64,000 nt of DNA from an uncultured Neglectibacter sp. (GCA_904374805.1 CAJFEW010000001.1:1-64000); one strand, 5' to 3'. Shown: positions 8,996 through 18,712, counted from the first letter of the stretch. The notes: generated by a model not told the origin, from the letters alone. Program-made: numbers and translations.

Positions 8996-10282
8996 TCAGC
9001 GCAAGCTGTACACATCCCGCCCGGTCTGCACCAAAACGCTTTCATAGAACGCTTTCATGGCCCACACCATATAGTCCAGGTCCTTGGCCCCCGCTGTCTC
9101 GTAGGGGGAATGCATGGAGAGCTGCGGCAGGCCGATGTCCACTGTGGGCAGGGCCACTTGGGCCCCCGAGGCGTTGCCCAAAGTGCCGCCTCCGGGAATT
9201 TTGGAGTTGTTGTAATACACCTGCACCGGCACCCCAGCCTTCTGACAGATCTTCTGGAAAATTCCAGCTGTCAGGGCGTCGCTGGCGTAGCGGGGGCTGT
9301 GCTTGACCACCACGCCCCCATTCAAGTAGCACCGGTTGGTAGGGTCGGACTTTTCTGGGCTGTCCGGATGGACTGCGTGGGCGTTGTCCGCCGAGAGCAT
9401 AAAGCCCTGGGCAATGGCTCGCAGCTCCTCCTCTTCGCTCCGGCCCAAGGACAGGCAGATCCGATGGAGCACCTCCTTGAGGAAGGGGGAACAGGCGCCC
9501 TGCCGGGTCAAACTGCCGATCTCCTCGTTTTCGAACAGGGCCAGCACGGTGACGTTTTCCGGATTGTTGGCGGCCAAAAAGGCCTTTGTCCCGGCAAACA
9601 CGCACTCCAGGTCGTCCAGCCGGGGGGCGGCAATAAACTCTCCTTGCGCGCCGAACACCCGCCCGGGCTCCCGGCTGTACAGGTACAGATCCCAGGAGAG
9701 GATCTCCTCCGGCCCCACGCCTGCCGCCTGGGCCACCAGACCCTTCAGGTCGGCTTCGCTGCCGCCCAGCAGAGGCAGCGTGTCCTTCTGAGGGTCCAGT
9801 TTAACCCCTTCGTTCACGGTCCGGTTCATATGGATGGCCACCCCGGGGATGGTGAGCAAGTCCCGGTGCAAATCCACCAAAACGCCTTTCACCCCGTCTT
9901 CGGTGGAGACAGCCAGGCGCCCGGCAACAGAAAGAGGCCGGTCTATCCACAGGGCCAAGGGCGTGCCCCCATAGACCTCGGTGTTCAGCTTGGTGTACTG
10001 GCCGTCCACCCGCAGTTCCGGATTCTCCTTGATCTTAAAGCAGGGGGAATCCCCGTGGGGAGCCACCACAGAAAAACCGTGGAAGTCCCCTTTGGGCACT
10101 TGGAAGGCCATCAAAGCGCTCATGCCCCGGGTGGTAAAGTACTTGCCTCCGGGCTCCAGAGACCAAGGGTCGGTCTCCAGCAATTCGGTAAATCCCGCCT
10201 GGACCAGCATGGCCCGCACGGTGGCTGCCGTGTGGCTGGCGGTTGGAGAGCATTGGATAAAATCAAACAGTTGATGGATCAT
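8996..10282 (-). CDS. M18 family aminopeptidase
   Basis: A 428-residue cytosolic metallo-aminopeptidase that trims N-terminal residues from peptides. The M18 metal-site motifs are present: VVAPHGDSPCFKIK (first His), LDDLECVFAG (bridging Asp), the catalytic glutamate pair in FENEEIGS, and the late SADNAHAVHPD and VVKHSPRYA segments. Length matches the family (about 430). The frame is open 17 codons further up, but the ATG at 10282 gives the normal MIHQLFDFIQ start and is preceded by AAAGGAG. The DUF4091 gene lies 70 bp upstream on the same strand. Confidence 0.92.
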   Translation of the reverse strand: MIHQLFDFIQCSPTASHTAATVRAMLVQAGFTELLETDPWSLEPGGKYFTTRGMSALMAFQVPKGDFHGFSVVAPHGDSPCFKIKENPELRVDGQYTKLNTEVYGGTPLALWIDRPLSVAGRLAVSTEDGVKGVLVDLHRDLLTIPGVAIHMNRTVNEGVKLDPQKDTLPLLGGSEADLKGLVAQAAGVGPEEILSWDLYLYSREPGRVFGAQGEFIAAPRLDDLECVFAGTKAFLAANNPENVTVLALFENEEIGSLTRQGACSPFLKEVLHRICLSLGRSEEEELRAIAQGFMLSADNAHAVHPDSPEKSDPTNRCYLNGGVVVKHSPRYASDALTAGIFQKICQKAGVPVQVYYNNSKIPGGGTLGNASGAQVALPTVDIGLPQLSMHSPYETAGAKDLDYMVWAMKAFYESVLVQTGRDVYSLR

Positions 10283-10352
10283 GGAAAACACTCCTTTCTG
10301 TGGGCTTTCTCCCAGGAAAACCCCAGCAAGCATGGTAAGGAAAAATGTGGCG

Positions 10353-11981
10353 TTACAGAGTCTTTTGCAAAAGCTCCTGCAGCTTCTCCCGGGCGGCCAG
10401 AAGGGTTTCCCCCTGGCGGGGATACTGGGAGAAGGTCATGGACGCGTAACCGGGCAGCACTTGGCTGCCCACGTCGCAGCCTAAGCGGGTTTCAGCCAGT
10501 TCCAGGGCACGCAGGTCCTGCAGCCCCTGGTGGAACACCTTCATGCGCAGAGATTTCACCGGCCCCGCCTTCCCCGGGTAGACAGAGAAGGGATCGCCTC
10601 CCGGGAAAGCCCCGCCTCCATCCGTAACCCGCCAGGGATCCAGCTTTTGCCGGGAATTTTGGCTGTACCAAAAGTTGTTGCCCCAGTGAAGAAATCCGGC
10701 CAAACGGTACTTGTACAGCTGCCAGCCCACAATGCGGTTGCGGGCGGAAGGCATGGCCAAAAAGCGGTTGCCCACGTCCACGCACTGGCCGCAGCAGGTG
10801 TAGGCCCACAGGCCTGGAACCTGCCGTTCCAAAAAAGGATCGATGTGGTCTGTGGCCGCCACCGGATGCTCCACCAGACCGCTGTCGTAATAGGCCGGGT
10901 CCGACAGGGCGTCGTACAGGGGAAAGTCTCCCAAAAAGGGTTTGATCAGAGCCTTGGCCCTGCTGTAGGACTCCAGGTGCTCCGGCGACGGCTCATCGGA
11001 CAGGTGGAACATCACCTGGCCGGCGAGGCCCTTCTCCTCCAAAAACGCCACCAAAGCCGGCAAAAACTGCCGCAAAAAGCTCTGGTATTCCTGGGAGACG
11101 GCAGAGGTGTCCCAGCCGAACAGACGCCGCCTCACCCCGTGCTCCACCCCATATATGGCCGGGGCAAAGGCAGCCCCCCACTGGGTAAACAGGTGAGACA
11201 TTTCAAAGCAGCGCACCCCGCATCCCTGGGCCATCTGCAGAAACCGCTCCAGCCGGGCAAAGGAGAAGCGGTAGGCATCCCCCTCCTTGTCCACCTCTAC
11301 CAGCTGCACACAGGGCCGCTCTGTGCCCGGCTCCGTGTCCAAAGGCGGGGTGAAAAGAGGGGTGAGCACCGTGTTGACGCCCTCCTGCACAGCAGCTTTC
11401 AAATAGGCTTCCCACAGGTTCCAATGGGCCTCGCTATAGATCGGCACCCCGTAATAATCCGCCAGGCAATCCCCGTGGATCCACTGGGTGTAGCGCAGCC
11501 TTTGAGGCGGCAGGTCCAGCTCCACCACCTGCAGGGAGAAGGTGGCCTCCGCCTGCTCCCCTTGGCAGGAAAGCTGCAGGGAAATCGGGTACACCCCGCC
11601 GGGAAACTCTGGGGGAACCTGCACGCTCACCCACAGCACCGTGGGATAAAAAGAGCTGACCTCCACCCGATCCCCTTCCAAAGGAAGCAAGGGATCGGGG
11701 AACAGGCCTGGCCGGCTGGTCAGGTAGTCCTCATCCAGCCGGGTGGGATAGGCGGGCAGAGCACAGGGCACCTGCCCCACCTGAAACAGAGTGATCTCCG
11801 AGGCAAGAGGGGAGTCGACAGTCACCTGCACAGACGAGGCCCCCCAGCCGTCCTTTTGCACCATCGCTTGGAAGGAAAATTCCTCCCCGCCCAAACAGGA
11901 AGCTTTTTCCCAAGGGTGGGAGGGAATCGGCCCCTCCAGAAAGATTTTTTCCAGGGAAGAACACAGTCGTAAAGAAAGCAT
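10353..11981 (-). CDS. DUF4091 domain protein, glycosidase-like
   Basis: A 542-residue protein without a signal peptide. The N-terminal third looks like a beta-sandwich (repeated short hydrophobic strands, ending ISLQLSCQGEQAEATFSLQVVELDLP). The middle resembles a TIM barrel with a DEP at the end of a strand (MFHLSDEPSPEHL), as in GH123-type enzymes. The C-terminal part has the DUF4091 pattern (MPSARNRIVGWQLYKYRLAG, HWGNNFW, KSLRMKVFHQGLQDLRALEL). The family is presumed to act on carbohydrate, but no substrate can be assigned. The ATG at 11981 follows GGAGGGGA, which decides the start. Confidence 0.75.
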   Translation of the reverse strand: MLSLRLCSSLEKIFLEGPIPSHPWEKASCLGGEEFSFQAMVQKDGWGASSVQVTVDSPLASEITLFQVGQVPCALPAYPTRLDEDYLTSRPGLFPDPLLPLEGDRVEVSSFYPTVLWVSVQVPPEFPGGVYPISLQLSCQGEQAEATFSLQVVELDLPPQRLRYTQWIHGDCLADYYGVPIYSEAHWNLWEAYLKAAVQEGVNTVLTPLFTPPLDTEPGTERPCVQLVEVDKEGDAYRFSFARLERFLQMAQGCGVRCFEMSHLFTQWGAAFAPAIYGVEHGVRRRLFGWDTSAVSQEYQSFLRQFLPALVAFLEEKGLAGQVMFHLSDEPSPEHLESYSRAKALIKPFLGDFPLYDALSDPAYYDSGLVEHPVAATDHIDPFLERQVPGLWAYTCCGQCVDVGNRFLAMPSARNRIVGWQLYKYRLAGFLHWGNNFWYSQNSRQKLDPWRVTDGGGAFPGGDPFSVYPGKAGPVKSLRMKVFHQGLQDLRALELAETRLGCDVGSQVLPGYASMTFSQYPRQGETLLAAREKLQELLQKTL

Positions 11982-12002
11982 AGAGTCCCCTCCGTTTATG
12001 AA

Positions 12003-12035
12003 AATAAAACAGGGAAGAAACCGGCGGTTTCCTCC
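12003..12035 (-). terminator. Terminator after the radical SAM gene
   Basis: On the minus strand a GGAGGAAACCG / CGGTTTCTTCC stem (one G-U pair) is followed by CTGTTTTATTTTC. It separates the radical SAM gene from the DUF4091 gene. Confidence 0.75.
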
Positions 12036-12048
12036 CCACACGCAACGC

Positions 12049-12918
12049 TTACAAATTCCAATCTGGAATATAGCGGGTCCCTTTGGCCCGGCGTTCTTGG
12101 GTGAACCCCTCCAGCCCCAGGTCGAACAGGGCGTCTTCCACCTTGGCCTGCTCCCGAGCGGTGAGGGGACGCTGCAGTTCCGGGAAGTCCTCCAGGGAAC
12201 CGCAGGGGGTGTACTGGGCCATTAAGCTGACAGGAATGCCGGGAAACTCCTGTTGTATCCGCTGCAGACAGGCCAGGGAGTTTCTGGTATGGCCGGGCAA
12301 AACCAGGTGGCGAATGAGCACCCCCCGCTTCATCATACCGTCCTCCCCGTAGACCGGGGCCCCCACCTGACGGACCATCTCTCCTATGGCGGCCCGGGCT
12401 ACAGCGGGATAGTCCGCCGCTTGGGAGAGGGCTTGGGCCAGGGCCGGGTCGTCGTATTTGTAGTCGGGCAGGTAGATGTCCACCAAACCTTCCAGGGAGC
12501 GCAGGGTCTCCACCCGCTCGTACCCGGAGGTGTTGTACACCACCGGCACCGGCAGCTTCCTCCACAGCAGAGCCTGCCGGATTTGGGGCACAAAGTGGGT
12601 CGGGGTCACCAGGTTGATGTTGTGGGCGCCCCGTTCCACCAAGGAAAAGAACACATCGCTGAGCTGCTGGGGCGTCAGCTCTTTGCCCCCATACCCTCCG
12701 TGGCTGATGGTCCCGTTTTGGCAGAAGACACAGCCCAGGGGGCAACCTGTGAAAAACACCGCGCCGGAACCTTTCTCTCCGCTGATGGGCGGCTCTTCCC
12801 AAAAGTGCAGGTCCGCCCGGGCAATGTGCACCCGCTCTCCTTGGCCGCACCGGCCCTCTCCCCTCTCTCCTCGGGGGACGCCGCAGTTTCGGGGGCACAG
12901 GCGGCAGGCGGCAATCAC
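12049..12918 (-). CDS. Radical SAM protein, PflA/PflX-like
   Basis: A 289-residue radical SAM enzyme. The SAM-cluster motif C-x3-C-x2-C is in FTGCPLGCVFCQN. A second cysteine group at the N-terminus (ACRLCPRNCGVPRGERGEGRCG) suggests another metal site, as in PflX-type proteins. Later LVTPTHFVPQI and VYNTSGYE segments fit the family. The start is a GTG at 12918 that overlaps the stop of the upstream exonuclease-PgeF gene by 4 bp (GTGA) and has AAGGAGGA upstream; longer versions of the frame lie inside that gene. The substrate protein is unknown: no pyruvate formate-lyase gene is nearby. Confidence 0.82.
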   Translation of the reverse strand: MIAACRLCPRNCGVPRGERGEGRCGQGERVHIARADLHFWEEPPISGEKGSGAVFFTGCPLGCVFCQNGTISHGGYGGKELTPQQLSDVFFSLVERGAHNINLVTPTHFVPQIRQALLWRKLPVPVVYNTSGYERVETLRSLEGLVDIYLPDYKYDDPALAQALSQAADYPAVARAAIGEMVRQVGAPVYGEDGMMKRGVLIRHLVLPGHTRNSLACLQRIQQEFPGIPVSLMAQYTPCGSLEDFPELQRPLTAREQAKVEDALFDLGLEGFTQERRAKGTRYIPDWNL

Positions 12919-14606
12919 AGAACTTCCTCCTTTAGGGACAGCATGGCGCAGTTGCTGCCCCGCTGGCCCCGGGTTTTCCGGTGGGAGAAAAGCAGGTCGC
13001 TCTCGCACATGGTGCACACCTGGCCCACAGTGATATGTTCCGGCTGCACGCCCGCCGCCAGCAGGAACTGCCGGTTGCACTCCCACAGGTCCACATGGTA
13101 TTTTTCCCGCTGGGGTCCTGTGACAAAGCGCTCCGCCTGGGGCAGTTTTTGAAACTCCAGGGCCACCGGCTCATCCACTTCAAAGCACTCCTTGCCGATG
13201 GAGGGCCCAATGGCCACCTGCAAGCGTTCCGGCCGGGTGCCAAACTCCTGCCCCATGCGCTCCACCATGGCCTGCGCCATACCCGCCGCCGTGCCCCGCC
13301 AGCCGGCATGGGCCAATCCAATGGCCCGGTGTTCCGGATCCACAAAGTACAGGGGCACACAGTCGGCGCAGTAGATCACCAAGGTGACCCCAGGGTCGTT
13401 GGTGCACAGGCCGTCGATGGATTCCATGTCCTTTTCTTTCCAGATGCCCACGCCCCGCTGGGCGACGCCCACCCGGCGAATGTGGATATGGTGGTCCTGG
13501 GCGCCGCACACCAGGGACTCCGGGTCAAAGCCTGCAGCGGCGCAGAAGCGGCGGTAGTTTTCCACCACGTGCTCCTCTTCGTCTCCCCGGCCGAAACCCA
13601 CGTTCATGGAGGCAAACTCCTTTTGGCTCACCCCGCCGATCCGGGTGGTAAACGCGTGGTTGACGCCCGGCAGATTCTGCCAAGCGGCAAACCGCAGCAC
13701 CCCCACTCCCTGGGGCAGGGAGAGTTCCATATTGCCCACGGGACCGGCCACGGCCTGCCGGGGCGCTTCAATATCAGGCAGAGGAAAGGTTTTCTTGTTC
13801 ACGGTGAGTCCCTCATATTTCTGTTTGATGGTCAGCCTTCCGGCGAACAGGTGCCCGCAGCTGGTGCACCGGAAGTCCGCCCGAAAGCTTTTGTTTTTCA
13901 CAGTCCAGCGGCCCAGGCGGCGGCTTTCCGCCCCGCACTTGGGACAGGGGAACCGCAGGTGGTTCTTCTCCACCAGAGGGCTGTGCAGATCGCAGATATA
14001 GGTGGTTTTAAAGGTGATGCGCCGGTAAAATTCCGGTCCGCAGCTTTCCACATAGGCGCGGATTTCCGTGGGATCGTACACCCGGCGCAGCACCGCCAGG
14101 GTCATGCGGCTGTCGTCCAAGGCGCGGTGGTGGTCCATCCCTGTCAGGTCCAGGCCCAAAAGCTCCGCCGCCCGGGCCAGCCCCACCTGTTCCCGCCGTC
14201 CCAAAGCCATGCGGTCCTGGGTGTACAGCTGCAAATCGCAGTAACGGGAAAGGAAGGGCACATGCTCGTCGCCGCTGAAATACCGGCAGTTCTCAATGAG
14301 GGTCAGAATATCCGAGGTCCCCCAGGTCATCAGCACGCAATCCCCGGCCCAGCGCTTAAAGCGGCTCACCGCCTGCATGAAGGTGACGCCCCCTGTCAGG
14401 TTCTCATCGGTAATGCTGGTCAAGTGGGAGATGGTCGAGCTGATATGCTTGCCCACCTGAGGCCGCACAAAACAGGAAAAGGTATCCTTCTCCGAAAGAT
14501 CGGGGCCGCATTTTACCGCCCCAAACTCAATAATTTCGTTAATATAGCCCTTCAGCCGCCGGCTGTAGGTGCCGTTCCACTCCAGGTCTAAAATGACAAT
14601 GTCCAA
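12915..14606 (-). CDS. Fusion: DEDDh 3'-5' exonuclease + zinc ribbon + PgeF (YfiH) domain
   Basis: A continuous 563-residue frame joining two proteins that are normally separate. Residues 1-175 are a DEDDh exonuclease (D7 and E9 in LDLEWNG, D99, H160 and D165 in HHRALDD). Residues 200-255 carry a zinc ribbon (C221, C224, C247, C250). After a linker (about 256-300), residues 300-563 are a complete PgeF/laccase-like domain with QDH (H372), CADC (C416) and HAGWRG (H433), the residues used by PgeF to cut misincorporated L-Ser from UDP-MurNAc precursors. The start is a TTG at 14606 behind AAAGGAGGCCTCCGG. No stop or frameshift separates the halves. See findings. Confidence 0.85.
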   Translation of the reverse strand: MDIVILDLEWNGTYSRRLKGYINEIIEFGAVKCGPDLSEKDTFSCFVRPQVGKHISSTISHLTSITDENLTGGVTFMQAVSRFKRWAGDCVLMTWGTSDILTLIENCRYFSGDEHVPFLSRYCDLQLYTQDRMALGRREQVGLARAAELLGLDLTGMDHHRALDDSRMTLAVLRRVYDPTEIRAYVESCGPEFYRRITFKTTYICDLHSPLVEKNHLRFPCPKCGAESRRLGRWTVKNKSFRADFRCTSCGHLFAGRLTIKQKYEGLTVNKKTFPLPDIEAPRQAVAGPVGNMELSLPQGVGVLRFAAWQNLPGVNHAFTTRIGGVSQKEFASMNVGFGRGDEEEHVVENYRRFCAAAGFDPESLVCGAQDHHIHIRRVGVAQRGVGIWKEKDMESIDGLCTNDPGVTLVIYCADCVPLYFVDPEHRAIGLAHAGWRGTAAGMAQAMVERMGQEFGTRPERLQVAIGPSIGKECFEVDEPVALEFQKLPQAERFVTGPQREKYHVDLWECNRQFLLAAGVQPEHITVGQVCTMCESDLLFSHRKTRGQRGSNCAMLSLKEEVL

Positions 14607-14619
14607 CCGGAGGCCTCCT

Positions 14620-14690
14620 TTCCGCCCCGCTTTCTTGAAAGAAAGCTTGGCAAAGAACTTTTCTTCGCGCTTTGGGCCGCTCGCTATCGC
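14620..14690 (+). repeat. Dispersed palindromic element, copy 2
   Basis: TTTCCGCCCCG, the palindrome CTTTCTTGAAAGAAAG, then GGCAAAGAACTTTT and TTCGCGC. This is the same plan as copies at 7413, 62827 and 62975. It lies just upstream of the ribosome binding site of the exonuclease-PgeF gene. Confidence 0.55.
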
Positions 14691-14819
14691 TCGGGCGTGT
14701 GAATCGTTTCCTCGCGTTCGCGTGTTTTCGCCTAGCCGATGGGTCTCAACCCCCGCCCTTGCCGCAGGCAAGAAGGCGGCTCGTCCTGCCCGGCCGCGGG
14801 CCGGCCACGCACCCGCGGA

Positions 14820-16646
14820 TTATTTTTTCTTGCTGGCCTGCTTCATGCGCAGTTCCTTGGAGAGGATGCGCTTGCGCATGCGGATGCTTTTGGGGGTGAC
14901 TTCCACCAGCTCGTCGTCGGCGATAAACTCCAGGCACTGCTCCAGGCTCAGCTGAGAGTGGGGCACCAGCTTCAGGGCGTCGTCGCTGCCGGAGGCACGG
15001 GTGTTGGTGGCGTGTTTTTTCTTGCACACGTTGACGGTGATGTCCTCGTTTTTCGGATTGGCGCCTACCACCATACCTTCGTACACGTCCACACCAGGTC
15101 CGATGAACAGCCGGCCCCGGTCCTGAGCGTAGAACAGACCATAGGCGGTGGACTCTCCCGTCTCATGGGCGATGATAGACCCCTGCACCCGCTGCTGAAT
15201 GTCCCCTTTGTAGGGCTCGTAGGAGTCGAACACGTGGTTCATGATGCCGTTGCCGTTGGTGTCGGTCAAAAACTCCGACCGGTAGCCCATCAGGCCCCGA
15301 GCGGGAATCTTAAACTCCAAATGGGTGGTGCCGCTCTCCCGGGAGCCCATATTCAAAAGCTCCGCCTTCCGGGAGCCGATCTTCTCCATAACCGCGCCCA
15401 CATAGTTGTCGGGCACCTCGATCATCAGCAGCTCCATGGGCTCCAGGCGATGGCCCTCTTTGTCCTGCTTATAGATGACGCTGGGACGGCTCACCTGGAA
15501 CTCGTACCCCTGGCGGCGCATCTGCTCGATCAAGATGGAAAGGTGCAGTTCCCCACGGCCGGAAACCTTGTAGGTGTCGGCGGAGTCTGTCTCCTCCACC
15601 CGCATGGCCACGTTGGTCTCCACCTCTTTGAAGAGCCGGTCCCGCAGGTTCCGGGAGGTGACGTACTTTCCTTCCCGTCCGGCAAAGGGGGAGTTGTTCA
15701 CCATGAACAGCATGGACACCGTGGGCTCGTCGATCTTCACAAAGGGCAGGGGCTCCACGCAGTCGGTGGCGCAGGCAGTCTGGCCGATGTTCAAATCTGC
15801 AATGCCGGACACGGCAATGATGTCCCCCAAAGAGGCGGATTCGTGCTCCACCCGCTTGAGCCCCTCAAACTGGTACAGCTTGGTGATGCGGGCGTTTTGC
15901 CGGTGGTCCTCCGCGCCGCCGCAGATGGTGACGGTTTGACCCACTTTGAGGCTGCCTCGCTCCACCCGGCCAATGCCGATACGGCCCACATAGTCGTCGT
16001 AATCGATGTTGGAGAACAGCACCTGGGTGGGGCCCTCCAAATCTCCCTGGGGCGCAGGCACCTCCCGGAGGATCATCTCAAAGAGGGGGGTCATGTCTGT
16101 GCCAGGCACATCCGGATCCAACGTGGCAGTGCCCTCCCGGGCGGAGGCGTAACACACAGGGAAGTCCAACTGGTCGTCGTTGGCCCCCAGCTCGATGAAC
16201 AGGTCCAGCACCTCGTCCACCACTTCCGCAGGGCGGGCGCCGGGCCGGTCGATTTTATTCAGGACCACCAGGGGCTTTTTCCCCAGGGCCAAAGCCTTTT
16301 TCAAAACAAAGCGGGTTTGGGGCATGCAGCCTTCAAAGGCGTCCACCAGCAGCAGCACCCCATCCACCATTTGCAGAACCCGCTCCACCTCGCCGCCAAA
16401 GTCGGCGTGGCCGGGAGTGTCCACAATGTTGATCTTTACGTCGTTATACAGCACAGCCGTGTTCTTAGAGAGGATAGTGATGCCACGCTCCCGCTCCAAG
16501 TCCCCGGAATCCATGACGCGCTCCGCCACCGCTTCGTTGGCCCGGAACACGCCGCTCTGCCGCAGCAGCTGGTCCACCAAGGTGGTCTTGCCGTGATCTA
16601 CGTGGGCAATGATGGCCACGTTGCGCAAATCTTCTCTCGTACCCAT
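14820..16646 (-). CDS. typA: Ribosome-associated GTPase TypA/BipA
   Basis: A 608-residue translational GTPase related to EF-G that binds the ribosome and helps 50S assembly and stress adaptation. The G motifs are clear near the N-terminus: G1 [10 protein letters not shown]2 with [12 protein letters not shown]3 [11 protein letters not shown] and G4 NKID. The domains II, III and the TypA-specific C-terminal domain fill the normal length. The frame extends further upstream, but the ATG at 16646 (MGTREDLRN) has a GAAAGGAACG site. It ends in a lysine-rich tail (MKQASKKK). Confidence 0.96.
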   Translation of the reverse strand: MGTREDLRNVAIIAHVDHGKTTLVDQLLRQSGVFRANEAVAERVMDSGDLERERGITILSKNTAVLYNDVKINIVDTPGHADFGGEVERVLQMVDGVLLLVDAFEGCMPQTRFVLKKALALGKKPLVVLNKIDRPGARPAEVVDEVLDLFIELGANDDQLDFPVCYASAREGTATLDPDVPGTDMTPLFEMILREVPAPQGDLEGPTQVLFSNIDYDDYVGRIGIGRVERGSLKVGQTVTICGGAEDHRQNARITKLYQFEGLKRVEHESASLGDIIAVSGIADLNIGQTACATDCVEPLPFVKIDEPTVSMLFMVNNSPFAGREGKYVTSRNLRDRLFKEVETNVAMRVEETDSADTYKVSGRGELHLSILIEQMRRQGYEFQVSRPSVIYKQDKEGHRLEPMELLMIEVPDNYVGAVMEKIGSRKAELLNMGSRESGTTHLEFKIPARGLMGYRSEFLTDTNGNGIMNHVFDSYEPYKGDIQQRVQGSIIAHETGESTAYGLFYAQDRGRLFIGPGVDVYEGMVVGANPKNEDITVNVCKKKHATNTRASGSDDALKLVPHSQLSLEQCLEFIADDELVEVTPKSIRMRKRILSKELRMKQASKKK

Positions 16647-16756
16647 TCTTTCAACCGTTCCTTTCTCTCTCAAGGAAAAGTGCAAATCCTTCTCTCAGGG
16701 GGCGGCGCCTGAGCCAACCCCGGTTTCACACAGATCATCTCACGAATAACCGATTT

Positions 16757-16785
16757 ATTATACCACCAAACAGTGGCTTTGAAAA
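16757..16785 (-). promoter_or_regulatory. Promoter of typA
   Basis: On the minus strand TTTTCA, a 17-bp spacer and a perfect TATAAT. This gives a leader of roughly 100 nt before the typA start. Confidence 0.65.
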
Positions 16786-16961
16786 GCCCTGAATTGCACG
16801 GGCACCGAGATTTCCGCCGGCTGCCGGATTCTTCCAAAGAATCCTGGTACACTTCTCCAAAAAGTGAGAGCTTCTCTGCCATTTTTTTAAAATTCTGTGG
16901 GAGCGGCGCCTTCGTTTTTGGGACCGCTTCCCACCCGGGCAAGGAAGAGCGGGACACGCCC

Positions 16962-16990
16962 TTGCAAGTTCCGCCCACTTTTTGTACAAT
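16962..16990 (+). promoter_or_regulatory. Promoter of the MATE gene
   Basis: TTGCAA, a 17-bp spacer and TACAAT, 55 bp before the start codon. The -35 region shares TTGCAAGTTCC with the rnf promoter at 18621. Confidence 0.7.
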
Positions 16991-17045
16991 AGAGAGGTAG
17001 TTGCAGATTCAACCAATCTCTACAGAAAGGACGGGACCCTACCCT

Positions 17046-18437
17046 ATGCAGGCAGTTTCCTCTTCTACCAGTGATTTTTCCAAGGGCAGCGTGGCGGGCA
17101 ACATCCTGCGCTTGGCTCTGCCTATGACCGTGGCCCAGCTGATCAACGTGCTCTACAGCGTGGTGGACCGGATGTACATCGGCCGGCTGCCCGATGCTGC
17201 CGGCAACGCTCTGACCGGCCTGGGGCTGACTTTCCCCATTCTCTCCATGGTCACCGCTTTCGCCAACCTGTTCGGCATGGGCGGCTCCCCTCTGTTCTCC
17301 ATGGAGCGGGGCCGGGGAAACACAGACAAGGCCAAAGAGATTCTGGGCAACACCTTCGCCCTGCTGGTAGGCACAGGCGTGGTGCTGACTGTGGTTCTTC
17401 TGCTGATTAAGAAACCGCTGCTCTACGCCTTTGGCGCCAGCGACACCACCTACCCCTATGCGGACGGGTATCTGACCATCTACCTGTGCGGCAGCATTTT
17501 TGTGATGATCAGCCTGGGGCTGAACCCCTTTATCAATGCCCAAGGCTTTGGCCGCAAAGGCATGATGACCGTACTGATCGGGGCGGTGACCAATATTGTT
17601 TTAGACCCCCTCTTCATCTTTGTGTTTGACATGGGGGTGCAGGGGGCGGCTTTGGCCACCATTATCTCCCAGTTTTTTTCGGCACTGTGGGCCTTTTCCT
17701 TTCTGCGGGGGAAAAAGGCCATCCTCCGTCTGGAATGGCCCTATGTAAAACTGCGCCTGAAGCTGGTGTGGCAGATTGTCTCCTTGGGGTTTTCCAGCTT
17801 TGTCATGGCCATCACCAACTCCATTGTGCAGGTGGCCTGCAACTCCACCCTGCAGGCCTTTGGGGGAGATTTGTACGTGGGGGTGATGACCATTCTCAAC
17901 TCGGTGCGGGAGGTGGTCTCCACCCCCATCAACGGCATGACCAGCGCAGGCCAGCCGGTGATTGGCTTTAACTACGGGGCTCAGGAGTACAAGCGGGTGC
18001 GCACCGGCATCCAGTTCATCACCGTGGTCTGTGTGGTGTACACCACCCTGGTGTGGCTGCTGCTGTTTCTCTTTCCCCGGTTTTTTATTGGTCTGTTTTC
18101 CGGAGAAGAAGCCCTGCGGGAAGCAGCGGTGCCCGCCATGCACATCTACTTCTTCGGCTTTTTCATGATGAGCCTGCAAATGGCCGGGCAGAGCGCGGCG
18201 GTGGCCTTGGGCCGCTCCAAACAGGCGGTGTTCTTCTCCCTGTTCCGGAAGGTGATCATCGTCACGCCCCTGACTCTGCTGCTGCCCCATCTGTTCGGGC
18301 TGGGGGTCAACGGGGTATTTTTGGCGGAGCCTATCTCCAACTTTATTGGCGGCGGCGCTTGCTACATCACCATGCTACTGACCATCTGGCGGGAAATGGT
18401 GCGCAAGGAGAGAGAAAAGCTCTCCGCCGGCTCCTGA
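17046..18437 (+). CDS. MATE family efflux transporter
   Basis: A 463-residue polytopic protein with the twelve-span MATE layout and two related halves. Typical segments are LPMTVAQLINVLYSVVDRMYIG at the first helix and NPFINAQGFG midway, with GMTSAGQPVIGFNYGAQ in the second half. MATE proteins export organic cations, drugs or metabolites using Na+ or H+ gradients; the substrate is unknown. The ATG at 17046 lies behind AGAAAGGACGGG; the upstream TTG at 17001 has no good site. It has its own promoter and terminator, separate from the rnf operon. Confidence 0.9.
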   Translation: MQAVSSSTSDFSKGSVAGNILRLALPMTVAQLINVLYSVVDRMYIGRLPDAAGNALTGLGLTFPILSMVTAFANLFGMGGSPLFSMERGRGNTDKAKEILGNTFALLVGTGVVLTVVLLLIKKPLLYAFGASDTTYPYADGYLTIYLCGSIFVMISLGLNPFINAQGFGRKGMMTVLIGAVTNIVLDPLFIFVFDMGVQGAALATIISQFFSALWAFSFLRGKKAILRLEWPYVKLRLKLVWQIVSLGFSSFVMAITNSIVQVACNSTLQAFGGDLYVGVMTILNSVREVVSTPINGMTSAGQPVIGFNYGAQEYKRVRTGIQFITVVCVVYTTLVWLLLFLFPRFFIGLFSGEEALREAAVPAMHIYFFGFFMMSLQMAGQSAAVALGRSKQAVFFSLFRKVIIVTPLTLLLPHLFGLGVNGVFLAEPISNFIGGGACYITMLLTIWREMVRKEREKLSAGS

Positions 18438-18462
18438 CTTTTTGCCAAGCATACCTCTACAT

Positions 18463-18500
18463 AGGGAAAGGGGTTGACCGCCCCTTCCCTTTTCTTTTTC
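18463..18500 (+). terminator. Terminator after the MATE gene
   Basis: A GGGAAAGGGG / CCCCTTCCC stem (one bulge) with a short loop is followed by TTTTCTTTTTCC. Confidence 0.72.
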
Positions 18501-18620
18501 CTTTCCGGCTGGTTCCATGAAGAACGCCTCAGCGGCAAAGACAAGGCGAAATAGGTGCCGCCCCTGTTTTAGTGCCATTCTCCATTTCGCCGTTTCCTCT
18601 TTGACATTTTTTTATTTATC

Positions 18621-18649
18621 TTGCAAGTTCCCTCTTTTTCCGCTACAAT
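18621..18649 (+). promoter_or_regulatory. Promoter of the rnf operon
   Basis: TTGCAA, a 17-bp spacer and TACAAT, 64 bp before the rnfC start. A TTGACA at 18601 has no matching -10 at the right distance. Confidence 0.7.
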
Positions 18650-18712
18650 GAACCGTGGAGCCATTTGCCCCAGCTCTGGGGGCATGGGCTCCGAACCATA
18701 CGAAAGGTTGGA

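Larger units (their letters stand above)
16647..17045. other. Divergent intergenic region typA / MATE
   Basis: About 400 bp without a gene. It carries one promoter for each flanking gene (see separate entries); the middle (about 16790-16950) shows nothing I recognise. Confidence 0.6.

Noticed and set aside
12919..13086. Longer N-terminus for the radical SAM protein
   Set aside because: The extra 56 codons lie inside the PgeF coding end and have no ribosome binding site; GTG 12918 has one and gives the normal cysteine-rich start.
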